39,860 bases of DNA from an uncultured Gemmiger sp. GTDB lineage: Bacteria; Bacillota; Clostridia; Oscillospirales; Ruminococcaceae. The stretch lies in the NCBI GenBank assembly GCA_949295035.1, contig CASFJO010000002.1, positions 1 to 39,860 on the forward strand, given 5' to 3'. The notes under the pieces are model-generated. The model was not told the origin of the DNA. It saw only the letters and a program-made list of their open reading frames with translations, and ran no database searches. The first letter of the stretch is position 1. Each line of letters starts with the position of its first letter. The position numbers were made by a program, and so were the translations under genes. Of the stretch, positions 16,403 through 23,853 are shown in pieces.

Positions 16403-17209
16403 TCAGAGCCCACGGTCACGCAGTTCCTGCACCATGCGTATGTACTCTTCCACAACGTCCCAGCTTTCGCCGTGCCGCCGTATAGGCCGGCGGCGAAAAT
16501 CCACCTCGTCCAGATGCGACACACCGCGCCCGCCCACACCCCGCCACGGCCCTCGAAATCCGCTCCATGTGGCGGACTCTACCGTGACCAGGCCGTCGTT
16601 TTCGCCTTCCACCCATCCGATGATGAGGTTTTGCCACCACATGCAGATATCGCTGCGAAAGGACCGCATGCACCCGGCGTAACTGCGGTATAGCACGCCC
16701 TGCGCATCCGGATTTTGCCGGTTGAAGTTTTCGGCCCATGCAGTGGTGAACTGAAAGCAGGTGGCTTGAAAATCCGGATGCTTGTCGCCAAGCAGGCGAT
16801 ACCACAGGTTCACGAAAAACCCGGCCAGCCCCATCACCCAGCCGGGCATCCGGCTGAGCCGATCCATGGTGCGGGAACCGTGGTTGGGCACGGAAACCAG
16901 CGCCAGGGAAGCCACATGCGGCGCCATTCCCAGCGAGGAGACCAGATATCGCGCGTCCAGCCCGCCTTTGGAATGGGCGATCAGATGGACCTTTTCGCTG
17001 TGGGTCTCCCGCAGGATCTCTTCCACCCGCCGCTTGAGAGTTTTCCCGTTTTCCTCCACCGTGGCCCAGCCGTCCTGCCCGCCAAAAAACACCTGAGCGC
17101 CCTGTTCCCGTAATGCTTTGGGGATCCGCCCCCAGTATCCCCGGTCACGAAATCCTGTTCCATGAATCAACAGGATGGGATAGCGGGTCCCGCAGCGCAG
17201 CTTTTCCAT
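16403..17209 (-). CDS. Triacylglycerol lipase-like alpha/beta hydrolase
   Basis: The protein has 268 residues. ILLIHGTGF near residue 15 supplies the oxyanion HG motif. IAHSKGGLDARY holds the nucleophile Ser in an AxSxG-type elbow (Ser near residue 80). ENDGLVTVESA gives the acid, and GVSHLDEVDF gives the catalytic His, an arrangement seen in bacterial lipases of the LipA/Pseudomonas lipase class. No signal peptide is visible, so it appears cytoplasmic, which is unusual for a secreted-type lipase fold. An AAGGAGG lies six bases before the ATG. Substrate is unknown. The gene is single, and faces away from nrdR. Confidence 0.85.
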   Translation of the reverse strand: MEKLRCGTRYPILLIHGTGFRDRGYWGRIPKALREQGAQVFFGGQDGWATVEENGKTLKRRVEEILRETHSEKVHLIAHSKGGLDARYLVSSLGMAPHVASLALVSVPNHGSRTMDRLSRMPGWVMGLAGFFVNLWYRLLGDKHPDFQATCFQFTTAWAENFNRQNPDAQGVLYRSYAGCMRSFRSDICMWWQNLIIGWVEGENDGLVTVESATWSGFRGPWRGVGGRGVSHLDEVDFRRRPIRRHGESWDVVEEYIRMVQELRDRGL

Positions 17210-17322
17210 GGTCGAGCCTCCTTGTTCCCCGGTGTTCTGCTTGTATTATAGCAGACCGGCCGGCCCAGTTCAATTGGAGGGAAATGCGAGGATCGGGCCG
17301 GCAGATTTCCGGGCGGCCTGTA

Positions 17323-17351
17323 TAGACAAAACGGGTCAAATCATGTACAAT
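17323..17351 (+). promoter_or_regulatory. nrdR promoter
   Basis: TAGACA (17323-17328), 17 bases and TACAAT (17346-17351). No obvious NrdR box was seen near it. Confidence 0.6.
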
Positions 17352-17433
17352 ATTACCAAACAGCGCTCCAAAACCATGGGCGCCAGATTCTGCCCGGCCT
17401 TGCCGGGAGAAAACAACGGGAGGATAACACCGC

Positions 17434-17946
17434 ATGAGATGTCCCTATTGCGGAGCGCCGGATTCCAAAGTGATCGACTCGCGGCCGGCGGATGACGGTA
17501 CCAAGATACGCCGGCGCCGCGCCTGTCTGGTCTGTGGCAAACGGTTTACTACCCACGAAACGGTGGAGATCGTGCCGCTGATGGTGATCAAAAAGGACAA
17601 TTCCCGCCAGGCGTTCGATCGGCAGAAACTGCTGATGGGGATGCTGCGTGCCTGCGAAAAGCGGCCGGTCAGCTACCAGATGCTGGAGGATGCGGTGGCT
17701 AACATTGAGCAGGAACTGCTGCGATCCTGCGAGAAGGAGGTCACCTCCATACAGGTAGGTACCCTGGCAATGAAGGAGCTGAAAAAGATCGACGAGGTGG
17801 CCTATGTGCGGTTTGCCTCAGTCTATCGGCAGTTCAGCGATGTGCAGAGTTTTTGGGAGGAGGTCCGCGGCCTGATGAATGGTCGGGAGGATCCGGAACC
17901 TGCCTCCGGCGCGGAACCGCCCAAAGAGCCGGGCGCGGAAAAGTGA
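17434..17946 (+). CDS. nrdR: Transcriptional repressor NrdR
   Basis: This 170-residue repressor senses ATP/dATP and controls ribonucleotide reductase genes. It has the zinc ribbon CPYC (3-6) and CLVC (31-34) followed by GKRFTTHE, then the ATP-cone domain (about 45-135) starting VIKKDNSRQAFDRQKL, with VGTLAMKELKKIDEVAYVRF near its end. The last 20 residues (EDPEPASG onwards) are a Pro/Glu-rich tail not needed by the family core. GGGAGG lies ten bases before the ATG. It is monocistronic with its own promoter and terminator. Confidence 0.97.
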   Translation: MRCPYCGAPDSKVIDSRPADDGTKIRRRRACLVCGKRFTTHETVEIVPLMVIKKDNSRQAFDRQKLLMGMLRACEKRPVSYQMLEDAVANIEQELLRSCEKEVTSIQVGTLAMKELKKIDEVAYVRFASVYRQFSDVQSFWEEVRGLMNGREDPEPASGAEPPKEPGAEK

Positions 17947-17988
17947 TCCGGCGCAGCTGTGCGCTTGTCGTGGAAAGAGGCATCAAAC

Positions 17989-18023
17989 AAAACGCGTCTC
18001 CGGCACAGCCGGAGACGCGTTTT
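17989..18023 (+). terminator. nrdR terminator
   Basis: AAAACGCGTCTCCGG (17989-18003) pairs perfectly with CCGGAGACGCGTTTT (18009-18023) around a five-base loop. Confidence 0.9.
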
Positions 18024-18332
18024 GTGTATGGTGAACTGCGGCCATGGGGCAAACGCGGTTCAGAACGGGGAGGGCCGGATCGGCAGCCTGCCGGCAATCG
18101 TCGGGCAGGCGATGTGCCGGTGAATGAAAAATGCAAGAGGACGCTCTTGCATGCCCGGATATGTTTTGGCGTGGTGCGATTAACGAAATGAAACGGTGTA
18201 TCGGTGGGCTCTCCTGCAAACCGCTCTGTGCCGCCTTGGGAGAACTGGAGACCGGTGGCCGATGCCGATTTTGGATCAGATGTGCGGTTGGAAGGGGAGA
18301 AAACCGGAACCGGGTTCCTCCGCATCCTGATC
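18024..18332. other. Non-coding gap between nrdR and arsR
   Basis: About 310 bases with no credible gene on either strand. The only clear element is a minus-strand terminator hairpin near 18132-18151, which would give arsR a 3' untranslated region of about 180 bases. Confidence 0.5.
18125..18151 (-). terminator. arsR terminator
   Basis: TGCAAGAG and CTCTTGCA form an eight-pair stem (18132-18151) with a four-base loop. On the minus strand it is followed by TTTTTCA. Confidence 0.65.
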
Positions 18333-18743
18333 TCAGCGGGGCGTCGCCGGGAAAGGCGGCTCTTGCGGCCCGGCGGAGCCTTCCTCAGCCGGGCAGGTGA
18401 TTTGGACCATCTGCTCGATCATCCGGTGCAGCAGCCGTGCAGGTTCGGTATCGGCGGACCGGTAGTAGACCTCCTTGCCGTTGCGGCGGCTTACGATCAA
18501 ATGGGCCGATTTGAGTTGACGAAGATGGTGCGAGATCGCCGGACTGCTCATGGACATCATGGCGGAAAGGTTGATCACGCACTCTTCACAGTGGCACAAA
18601 AGCCAGAAAATGCGCAGACGGCTTTCGTCCCCCAGCTGCCGGAACAGATTGGAGACTGTTTGAAACTCCTCCCTGTTGGGCATGGCGGCAAGCCGATGCT
18701 CCATGGCCTGGCCATGGTCGTGCGGCAGATGCAGATCAGACAT
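18333..18743 (-). CDS. ArsR/SmtB-family metal-responsive repressor
   Basis: This 136-residue winged-helix repressor is divergent from the metal-export genes and probably controls them. The recognition helix lies in MSSPAISHHLRQLK. The metal site is likely on the preceding helix, where Cys50, Cys52 and Cys55 occur in LCHCEEC, resembling the ELCVCDL site of CadC/ArsR; the N-terminus is His-rich (HLPHDHG) and may add ligands. The start is ATG 18743, preceded by GGGGAGGG; a longer open frame to 18908 would cover its own promoter. Metal specificity cannot be read from sequence alone, but Cd, Zn or Pb fits the neighbours. Confidence 0.9.
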   Translation of the reverse strand: MSDLHLPHDHGQAMEHRLAAMPNREEFQTVSNLFRQLGDESRLRIFWLLCHCEECVINLSAMMSMSSPAISHHLRQLKSAHLIVSRRNGKEVYYRSADTEPARLLHRMIEQMVQITCPAEEGSAGPQEPPFPATPR

Positions 18744-18840
18744 AGCGGTTCCCTCCCCGGAAACGTTGGCGCTTGCGTCATGGCAAGGCGCCCGCGCCAG
18801 GCTCGCGCCCGGTTCGGGCGCCCTTTTTTGCGCTGCTTTC

Positions 18841-18869
18841 AGTATATCAGTATTATCCGGCCGGTGCAA
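18841..18869 (-). promoter_or_regulatory. arsR promoter
   Basis: Minus-strand TTGCAC (18869-18864), 17 bases and TATACT (18846-18841), giving a leader of about 90 bases. Confidence 0.65.
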
Positions 18870-18929
18870 GCGGGCGCGGCCTGCCCGGCGATCCCGCCCG
18901 AACGGCACAAAAAAAATTTTGTCAGGGGA

Positions 18930-18961
18930 TTGACAAAGCGGCGGGTGGCGTGTATTATAAT
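18930..18961 (+). promoter_or_regulatory. Metal-export operon promoter
   Basis: TTGACA (18930-18935) with TATTAT at 18953 (17-base spacer), merging into TATAAT at 18956-18961. Confidence 0.7.
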
Positions 18962-18972
18962 TACAAGATTAA

Positions 18973-18992
18973 GCAAATATTTAATTGTTTGC
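18973..18992 (+). promoter_or_regulatory. Probable ArsR-family operator
   Basis: The imperfect palindrome GCAAAT-N8-GTTTGC, AT-rich in the centre, lies just after the expected start of transcription. Its size and position match operators of ArsR/SmtB repressors, which block polymerase until metal binds. Confidence 0.6.
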
Positions 18993-19013
18993 GCGAACAG
19001 GAGGCATATCCGG

Positions 19014-19235
19014 ATGAAAAAGAGTTATAAGATCGATGTGGACTGCGCCAACTGCGCCAATAAGATGGAGGAAGCCGCCCGCCGGACTCCCGGTGTGAAA
19101 ACCGCCGTGGTCAACTTTATGACCCTGAAAATGAATGTGGAATTTGAGGATGGACAGGACCCCGCGGCCGTGATGGAACAGGTGCGAAAAAATTGCAAGC
19201 GCGTGGAGTCTGACTGCGAGGTCTTTCTCAGCTGA
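19014..19235 (+). CDS. Free-standing heavy-metal-associated (HMA) domain protein
   Basis: This 73-residue protein is a single ferredoxin-like HMA domain. The metal-binding loop DCANCANKM carries CxxC at residues 11-14, and AVVNFMTLKMNVEF is the second strand pair. In most P1B ATPases this domain is fused to the pump; here it is a separate gene 29 bases upstream of a pump without its own HMA domain, so it probably delivers metal to it or buffers it. ACAGGAGG precedes the ATG. Confidence 0.92.
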   Translation: MKKSYKIDVDCANCANKMEEAARRTPGVKTAVVNFMTLKMNVEFEDGQDPAAVMEQVRKNCKRVESDCEVFLS

Positions 19236-19264
19236 TCCGAGAACCGGGGAAGGGAGGGAACACG

Positions 19265-21283
19265 ATGCAGCAAGGGATCGTAAGCGCGCTGCTTGCCGGC
19301 GTTGTGGTCATGGCAGTCGTCATGCTGCTGCTGGGGCGGCGCGAGAACGCCGGAATGACAAAAAAACAGAAGAGGATGCTGGCGCGTATCCTGGCCTCCA
19401 GCCTGCTGCTGCTGGTGCTGCAAAATCTGCCGGCCACGGCGTTCAGCGGGCTGGACGCCGCAGTGCCCGGTGCTGGCCTCGCCGCAGGCCTGACGCTGTA
19501 TCTGGCCGATTATCTGATCATTGGGTATGATATTCTGCGCAAGGCCATCCGGGGGATTGGAAATCGGCAGGTCTTTGACGAAAGTTTTCTGATGACCGTG
19601 GCTACGGTGGGCGCCTTCGCGCTGGCGCTCTATGAGCGAAGCGGCGACTATACCGAGGCGATCGCCGTTATGCTTTTCTACCAGATAGGGGAATGGTTCC
19701 AAAGTTACGCGGTGGGCAAGAGCCGGCGGAATATCAGCGAATTGATGGATATACGGCCGGACTATGCCAACGTGGAGCGGGACGGCCGGCTGGAACGGGT
19801 AGACCCGGATACGGTGGAGATCGGTTCCGTCATTGTGGTACAGCCCGGCGAAAAGGTGCCGATCGACGGGGTGGTCACCGAAGGGATGTCGGCACTGAAT
19901 ACCGCTGCGCTGACCGGCGAGAGCCTGCCCCGAGAGGTGAAAGCCGGGGACGACATCCTCAGCGGCTGCATCAATCTGTCCGGTGTGCTGCGCATCCGCA
20001 CGACCCGGGAATTTGGGGAATCGACCGTCTCCAGGATCTTAGACCTGGTGGAAAACGCTTCCTCCCGGAAATCCCGGTCCGAAAACTTCATCTCCCGATT
20101 TGCCCGGATCTATACGCCGGTGGTTTGCGCCGCCGCCCTGGCGCTGGCGCTTGTGCCGCCGCTGGTGCGGGTGCTGGCGCTGGGCCTCACGGCCGATTGG
20201 GGCGCCTGGCTCTACCGGGCGCTGACCTTCCTGGTCATTTCCTGCCCTTGCGCGCTGGTCATCAGCATACCGCTCAGCTTTTTTGCCGGGATCGGCGGCG
20301 CCAGCCGGGCCGGCGTGTTGGTGAAAGGCTCCAACTATCTGGAAGCGCTCTCCCGTGTGCGCACCGTTGTGTTTGATAAGACTGGCACCCTGACCCAGGG
20401 GGTGTTCGAGGTGAGCGCGGTGCATCACAATCGCCTGGAGGAAGAAAAGCTGGTGGAGTATGCGGCCCTGGCGGAGAGCGCGTCATCCCACCCCATCAGC
20501 AAGAGCTTGCGGCGCGCGTACGGAAGGGAACCGGACCGCCGCCGGGTCGATGCGATCCAGGAACTCAGCGGTCTTGGTGTCACCGCCCGGGTGGACGGGG
20601 TCGAAGTGGCCGCCGGCAACGACAAACTCATGGATCGTTTGGGGATCGCGTATGTGCCCTGCCATAAGGCAGGCACCATTATACACATGGCTGTCAACGG
20701 CGAGTACGCCGGGCATATCGTGATTGCCGATCGGATCAAGCCCCAGTCGCCGGAGGCGATCCGGGCACTGAAAGAGGCCGGTGTGCGCACAACGGTCATG
20801 CTCACCGGCGATGCGGCCCGCGTGGCGGATCAGGTGGCGGAAGAGTTGGGCGTGGATCAGACGTACAGCGAACTGCTGCCGGCCGGCAAGGTGGAGCAGC
20901 TGGAACGGCTGCTGGCGCGGCGATCCTCCCGCAAAGAAACACTGGCATTTGTGGGCGATGGGATCAACGATGCGCCGGTGCTGCGTCGGGCGGATATCGG
21001 CGTCGCCATGGGGGCGCTGGGGTCCGACGCGGCGATCGAAGCCGCGGACGTGGTGCTCATGGACGACGATCCGCGCAAGGTGGCAAAAGCCATTCGGATC
21101 GCACGGAAGTGTATGCGGATCGTATACCAGAACATCTCCTTCGCTATCGGCGTCAAGATGCTGTGCCTGATCCTGGGCGCATTGGGCCTTGCCAACATGT
21201 GGTTGGCGATCTTCGCGGATGTGGGGGTCATGATCCTGGCCGTGCTCAATGCCATCCGCGCCTTGTTTGTACAAAAACTCTGA
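19265..21283 (+). CDS. Zn2+/Cd2+/Pb2+-exporting P1B-type ATPase
   Basis: The pump has 672 residues. The membrane motif CPCALVISIP (Cys327, Cys329) fits CPC-x4-SxP, the signature of the Zn/Cd/Pb subgroup, and the last helices contain DVG, as expected. The actuator motif is LTGESLP, the phosphorylated Asp is D371 in DKTGTLT, the nucleotide-domain His-Pro is in SSHPISKS, and GDGINDAP begins near residue 565. There are about eight transmembrane helices. No N-terminal HMA domain is present; that function is in the preceding gene. The ribosome binding site GGGAGGG lies just upstream. The role is efflux of toxic divalent metal under control of the divergent ArsR protein. Confidence 0.95.
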   Translation: MQQGIVSALLAGVVVMAVVMLLLGRRENAGMTKKQKRMLARILASSLLLLVLQNLPATAFSGLDAAVPGAGLAAGLTLYLADYLIIGYDILRKAIRGIGNRQVFDESFLMTVATVGAFALALYERSGDYTEAIAVMLFYQIGEWFQSYAVGKSRRNISELMDIRPDYANVERDGRLERVDPDTVEIGSVIVVQPGEKVPIDGVVTEGMSALNTAALTGESLPREVKAGDDILSGCINLSGVLRIRTTREFGESTVSRILDLVENASSRKSRSENFISRFARIYTPVVCAAALALALVPPLVRVLALGLTADWGAWLYRALTFLVISCPCALVISIPLSFFAGIGGASRAGVLVKGSNYLEALSRVRTVVFDKTGTLTQGVFEVSAVHHNRLEEEKLVEYAALAESASSHPISKSLRRAYGREPDRRRVDAIQELSGLGVTARVDGVEVAAGNDKLMDRLGIAYVPCHKAGTIIHMAVNGEYAGHIVIADRIKPQSPEAIRALKEAGVRTTVMLTGDAARVADQVAEELGVDQTYSELLPAGKVEQLERLLARRSSRKETLAFVGDGINDAPVLRRADIGVAMGALGSDAAIEAADVVLMDDDPRKVAKAIRIARKCMRIVYQNISFAIGVKMLCLILGALGLANMWLAIFADVGVMILAVLNAIRALFVQKL

Positions 21284-21290
21284 CCAGAGT
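21273..21290 (-). terminator. Minus-strand terminator of the GntR pair
   Basis: ACTCT and AGAGT form a short stem around GACC. On the minus strand it is followed by TTTTTG. It overlaps the end of the ATPase gene. Confidence 0.4.
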
Positions 21291-21293
21291 GAA

Positions 21294-21331
21294 CAGGACC
21301 GGGGCGGCCGCCAGCCGCCCCGGTCCTGTTT
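21294..21331 (+). terminator. Terminator of the metal-export operon
   Basis: CAGGACCGGGGCGGC (21294-21308) pairs perfectly with the arm at 21314-21328, then TTTG. Confidence 0.85.
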
Positions 21332-21367
21332 GTGCTGAAGATCGTGCCATCAGAAAAGGCAAATGGG

Positions 21368-22033
21368 TCACCCGCCGCACGGGACGGACGGGCGGCAGAG
21401 GGCGAGCATCTCTTCCGTGCTGCGGATGACATGAACGTACATCCGCTGTCCGGCCTGCTCCGCGTCCCCGGCCTGGAGCGCCTCCAGAATGGCGGTGTGG
21501 TCCTGCAAAGAAAGCTGCGTAAATTCAACGGCGCTGGTGTCGATGCCCACCGAAAGGCCACTCCAAAGTTCGGCGGCCATGCTGCGCAGGCGTCCGTTTC
21601 CGCAGGCGGCCCAGATCGCAAGATGGAACCGCTGATTCCAGTTGCTGTACTCCCGCGGGTCCGGCCCCTGCAAGCTCTTGAAGGAGGCTTCATGCGCGGC
21701 GATAATGTCGGACAGATCCGCGCCTTTTTCACAGATCAGGCGGCAGGCGGCGCTCTCCAGGATCGCCCGCAGTTCGTAGTGATCCTGGATCAGACTTCCC
21801 TGCACGCCGAGGACCACAGCGCCCTTATTGGGGCGCAGTTCAAGAAATCCGTCCCGGGCCAGGATCTGAAACGCCTCCCGCACGGGGGTCATGGAAACGC
21901 CCAGCTTTTCGGCGGTGGCCTCCAGCGTCAGTATGTCTCCTTCTTTCACATCCTGCGAGAAGATGGCCTTTCGCAAGGCCAACGCCACGCGCTCCCGGGT
22001 GGGGAGCTGCTTGATGGGATGTAGATTGTGCAT
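21368..22033 (-). CDS. GntR-family regulator, FadR/FCD type (second of a tandem pair)
   Basis: The regulator has 221 residues. The N-terminal winged helix-turn-helix includes EGDILTLEATAEKLGVS followed by TPVREAFQILARDGFL, the GntR signature. The all-helical FCD effector domain begins with YELRAILESAACRL and has HEASFKSL and a later FHLAIWAACGN where metal-binding His residues are expected. It starts 45 bases after the stop of another GntR gene on the same strand, with AAAGGGAA upstream. No catabolic operon that such regulators usually control is adjacent, so the target is unknown. Confidence 0.92.
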   Translation of the reverse strand: MHNLHPIKQLPTRERVALALRKAIFSQDVKEGDILTLEATAEKLGVSMTPVREAFQILARDGFLELRPNKGAVVLGVQGSLIQDHYELRAILESAACRLICEKGADLSDIIAAHEASFKSLQGPDPREYSNWNQRFHLAIWAACGNGRLRSMAAELWSGLSVGIDTSAVEFTQLSLQDHTAILEALQAGDAEQAGQRMYVHVIRSTEEMLALCRPSVPCGG

Positions 22034-22078
22034 AATGGATTCCCTTTCCGCGGCAGGCCGGCCAGTGCGGTCTGCCGG

Positions 22079-22690
22079 TTATTCGTTGCTATGAAGCAGG
22101 TTGTTCACCAGACAGCTGCCCATGGCAAGGTTATGCGCCTTCAGCGCGCGGCGGCATTCCGCGAAATCCCGGTCCGGCAGAGCCTGCAGATACCGGCGAA
22201 ATCCTTCCCGGCAGGCTTCATCGGGATAGCGCAGCCCTACCCGCACAAAGCATTCCACCATATCGTTCAGCAGCGCGCGCAGATAAGCGCAGGAGACCGA
22301 CTGCACCAGCGTGCGGTGGAATCGCAGCATGCTCTCGGCCGTGATCTGCGCGGGGGCAGCCGCGGTGAAATCCCGCCAGGCGGCCGGGTCCTGAGCCAGA
22401 TCTTCCAGACACTGGGTCTGGCACAGCGCGATCATCGCAAAGATTTGCAGCACATGCTCGCCGGTGATTTGGCTGACCCGGCTGTGCCGGTTGGGGAGCC
22501 GTTCCATTAAGCCGCGTTTTTCCAGGCGGGAAATCGCATCCCGCACCGGCATGCGGGATACCCCAAAGGCCTCGGCCAGTTCTCCTTGCGTAAGTTCGGA
22601 ACCTCCCGGCAGATCGCCGGACAGAATGCTTTCGGTGAGTTGGATCACGATGGATTGGCTGATAGACAGAGATCTTTCCAATGGCTGCAT
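22079..22690 (-). CDS. GntR-family regulator, FadR/FCD type (first of a tandem pair)
   Basis: The regulator has 203 residues. The DNA-binding part contains LTQGELAEAFGVSRMPVRDA and then ISRLEKRGLMERL. The C-terminal FCD-like domain is shorter and less typical than that of its neighbour: FHRTLVQSVSCAYL keeps one His, but the other ligands are hard to place. It is the first gene of a two-gene minus-strand unit, with GGAG ten bases before the ATG. The two proteins are clearly different in sequence, so this is not a recent duplication. Confidence 0.88.
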   Translation of the reverse strand: MQPLERSLSISQSIVIQLTESILSGDLPGGSELTQGELAEAFGVSRMPVRDAISRLEKRGLMERLPNRHSRVSQITGEHVLQIFAMIALCQTQCLEDLAQDPAAWRDFTAAAPAQITAESMLRFHRTLVQSVSCAYLRALLNDMVECFVRVGLRYPDEACREGFRRYLQALPDRDFAECRRALKAHNLAMGSCLVNNLLHSNE

Positions 22691-22753
22691 GTGCGGTTGC
22701 TCCAGAATTTCAAAAAATTTTCGTGGGCCGCAAGGCTCCGAATATACAATTTC

Positions 22754-22782
22754 AGTTTAACATTTTCTTGACAAAATAGCAA
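22754..22782 (-). promoter_or_regulatory. Possible promoter of the GntR pair
   Basis: Minus-strand TTGCTA (22782-22777), 17 bases and TAAACT (22759-22754). It overlaps a plus-strand TTGACA, so the two promoters would compete. Confidence 0.4.
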
Positions 22783-22797
22783 CCCGCCTTGAATACT
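22768..22797 (+). promoter_or_regulatory. Possible divergent plus-strand promoter
   Basis: TTGACA (22768-22773), 18 bases and AATACT (22792-22797). No gene follows on this strand; the transcript would run about 180 bases to a terminator-like hairpin at 22952. Confidence 0.4.
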
Positions 22798-22799
22798 GC

Positions 22800-22984
22800 C
22801 AATTTTGCGGCGCGATGCCACGCCGAAAAATGCGCGCGTGGGCCGATCCGATCCCGCCGGGCCGTGTGGCAAAAGGTCGGCGGCTTTGCGATTCAGCCGT
22901 CGGCCGGACAGTGCGCGGGGCCTAAGCCGTTTTTCCGCTGAACGAAAAAATGGCCTGTTCCTTAACGCCGGAACAAGCCGTTTT
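22800..22984 (+). other. Gene-free stretch with strong RNA secondary structure
   Basis: There is no credible reading frame. Two hairpins are visible: an 11-pair stem at 22875-22885/22895-22905, and the terminator-like stem at 22952. It may be a small RNA, or the leader of a target operon lost when the neighbouring scar formed. Confidence 0.3.
22952..22984 (+). terminator. Terminator-like hairpin
   Basis: GGC-TGTTCC pairs with GGAACA-GCC with one bulged base on each side, followed by GTTTTCC. Confidence 0.55.
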
Positions 22985-23034
22985 CCCATAAGAACCCGAG
23001 TAAGGGCGCTGCCCGCCGTCGGGGAGCGCTTGCT

Positions 23035-23240
23035 TCAATCCAGGCGCGCGTACGCCTCATCGCTCACCGGCTCCAGCCACACGTTGGACGTCTCCTCGCC
23101 GGGTATCTCCATCGCAATATGGGAAAACCAGCTGTCCCGCGCGGCCCCGTGCCAGTGTTTTGTGTTGGCGGGGATAACGACCACGGAGCCGGGTGCCAGG
23201 CGAAGCGCCGGTTTGCCCTCTTCCTGATATCCTCTGTTCG
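23035..23240 (-). pseudogene. Cupin-domain protein, C-terminal remnant
   Basis: Reading the minus strand in the frame ending at the TGA at 23035-23037 gives about 68 residues, including GYQEEGKPALRL, VVVIPANTKHWHGAA and SNVWLEPVSDEAY. These are the second cupin motif (with metal-ligand His residues) and C-terminus of the small cupins that occur beside flavodoxin, carboxymuconolactone decarboxylase-like genes and LysR/MerR regulators. Homology begins abruptly near 23235-23240; upstream sequence belongs to a mobile element. There is no start codon of its own, so it is a broken gene. Confidence 0.8.
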
Positions 23241-23746
23241 TACAGATGGGGCGTCGTGCATTTATGTTCCCCTTTAAACTTGGCGTTGCACTGCCAGACT
23301 GTGCGCTTATATTTGCTGTTGGAATGCCACACCTTGGAGCCGAAGTATGCTCCGCAGTCCCCGCATTTCAGCTTAGCGGAAAACGGGCTGCAGCAGTAGC
23401 ATTCCCGACAGCAATATTTCCTTCTACTGTTCCCATAGACCTCAAACTCCTTTCCGCATTGATGGCACACCAGCCGGTAGTAAGCCTTTTTATTGATTTC
23501 TGATGGATGGCTGTTCCACCAGCGGCTACGGCACTGGTCAGAGCAAAACTTCTTTTCCTTGCGCCCCTCGACCTGCATGACAGGTTTCCCGCACTGCGGG
23601 CAGAAATGAGTGCATCCCATATCCGGATGCCTGCGCAGATAAGATTTCACGGTATTGACGGACAGCCCCAGCACAGCGGCTATCGCTCCCGCGCTTTTGC
23701 CCTGTAATCTCATATTGCCGATGGCAATCATGTCCTCTTTCTTCAC
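23057..23746 (-). CDS. Chimeric protein: HTH/zinc-finger protein fused to recombinase zinc ribbon and out-of-frame cupin tail
   Basis: The open frame has 229 codons. Residues 1-118 are a small HTH protein (SAGAIAAVLGLSVNTVKSYL) with two treble-clef zinc motifs (CPQCGKP to FCSDQCRSRWW, and CHQCGKE to KYCCREC). This type sits next to serine recombinase genes in Firmicute conjugative elements. Residues 119-170 are the zinc ribbon of a large serine recombinase (KLKCGDCGAYFGSKVWH ... CTTPHL), whose catalytic domain is missing. The last 60 residues are cupin DNA read in the wrong frame. A GTG start with AGGAGG seven bases upstream means it could still be translated. It is best explained by deletion; product function is doubtful. 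Confidence 0.75.
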   Translation of the reverse strand: MKKEDMIAIGNMRLQGKSAGAIAAVLGLSVNTVKSYLRRHPDMGCTHFCPQCGKPVMQVEGRKEKKFCSDQCRSRWWNSHPSEINKKAYYRLVCHQCGKEFEVYGNSRRKYCCRECYCCSPFSAKLKCGDCGAYFGSKVWHSNSKYKRTVWQCNAKFKGEHKCTTPHLYEQRISGRGQTGASPGTRLRGRYPRQHKTLARGRAGQLVFPYCDGDTRRGDVQRVAGAGER

Positions 23747-23803
23747 ACTGACACCTCCTCAACATACGGAGATTTCTGTAACGCTTTGAGGGGGTATTCA
23801 GGC

Positions 23804-23847
23804 AAAAAAATAATGCCCACGGAAGCCTTTTGTGACCTCCGTGGGCA
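23804..23847 (-). terminator. Terminator of the amidase remnant
   Basis: TGCCCACGGA (23814-23823) pairs with TCCGTGGGCA (23838-23847). On the minus strand it is followed by a run of seven Ts. Confidence 0.8.
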
Positions 23848-23853
23848 TCGTTC

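Noticed and set aside
16117-16485. Plus-strand open frame across tRNA-Asn
   Set aside because: It begins inside the tRNA promoter region and runs through the tRNA and its terminator; the RNA gene explains the sequence.
17834-18325. 163-codon minus-strand frame overlapping nrdR
   Set aside because: It is antisense to nrdR and runs through two terminators; no domain is visible.
18744-18908. N-terminal extension of the ArsR-family protein
   Set aside because: The extra 55 codons cover the minus-strand promoter and have no homology. The ATG at 18743 has a good ribosome binding site.
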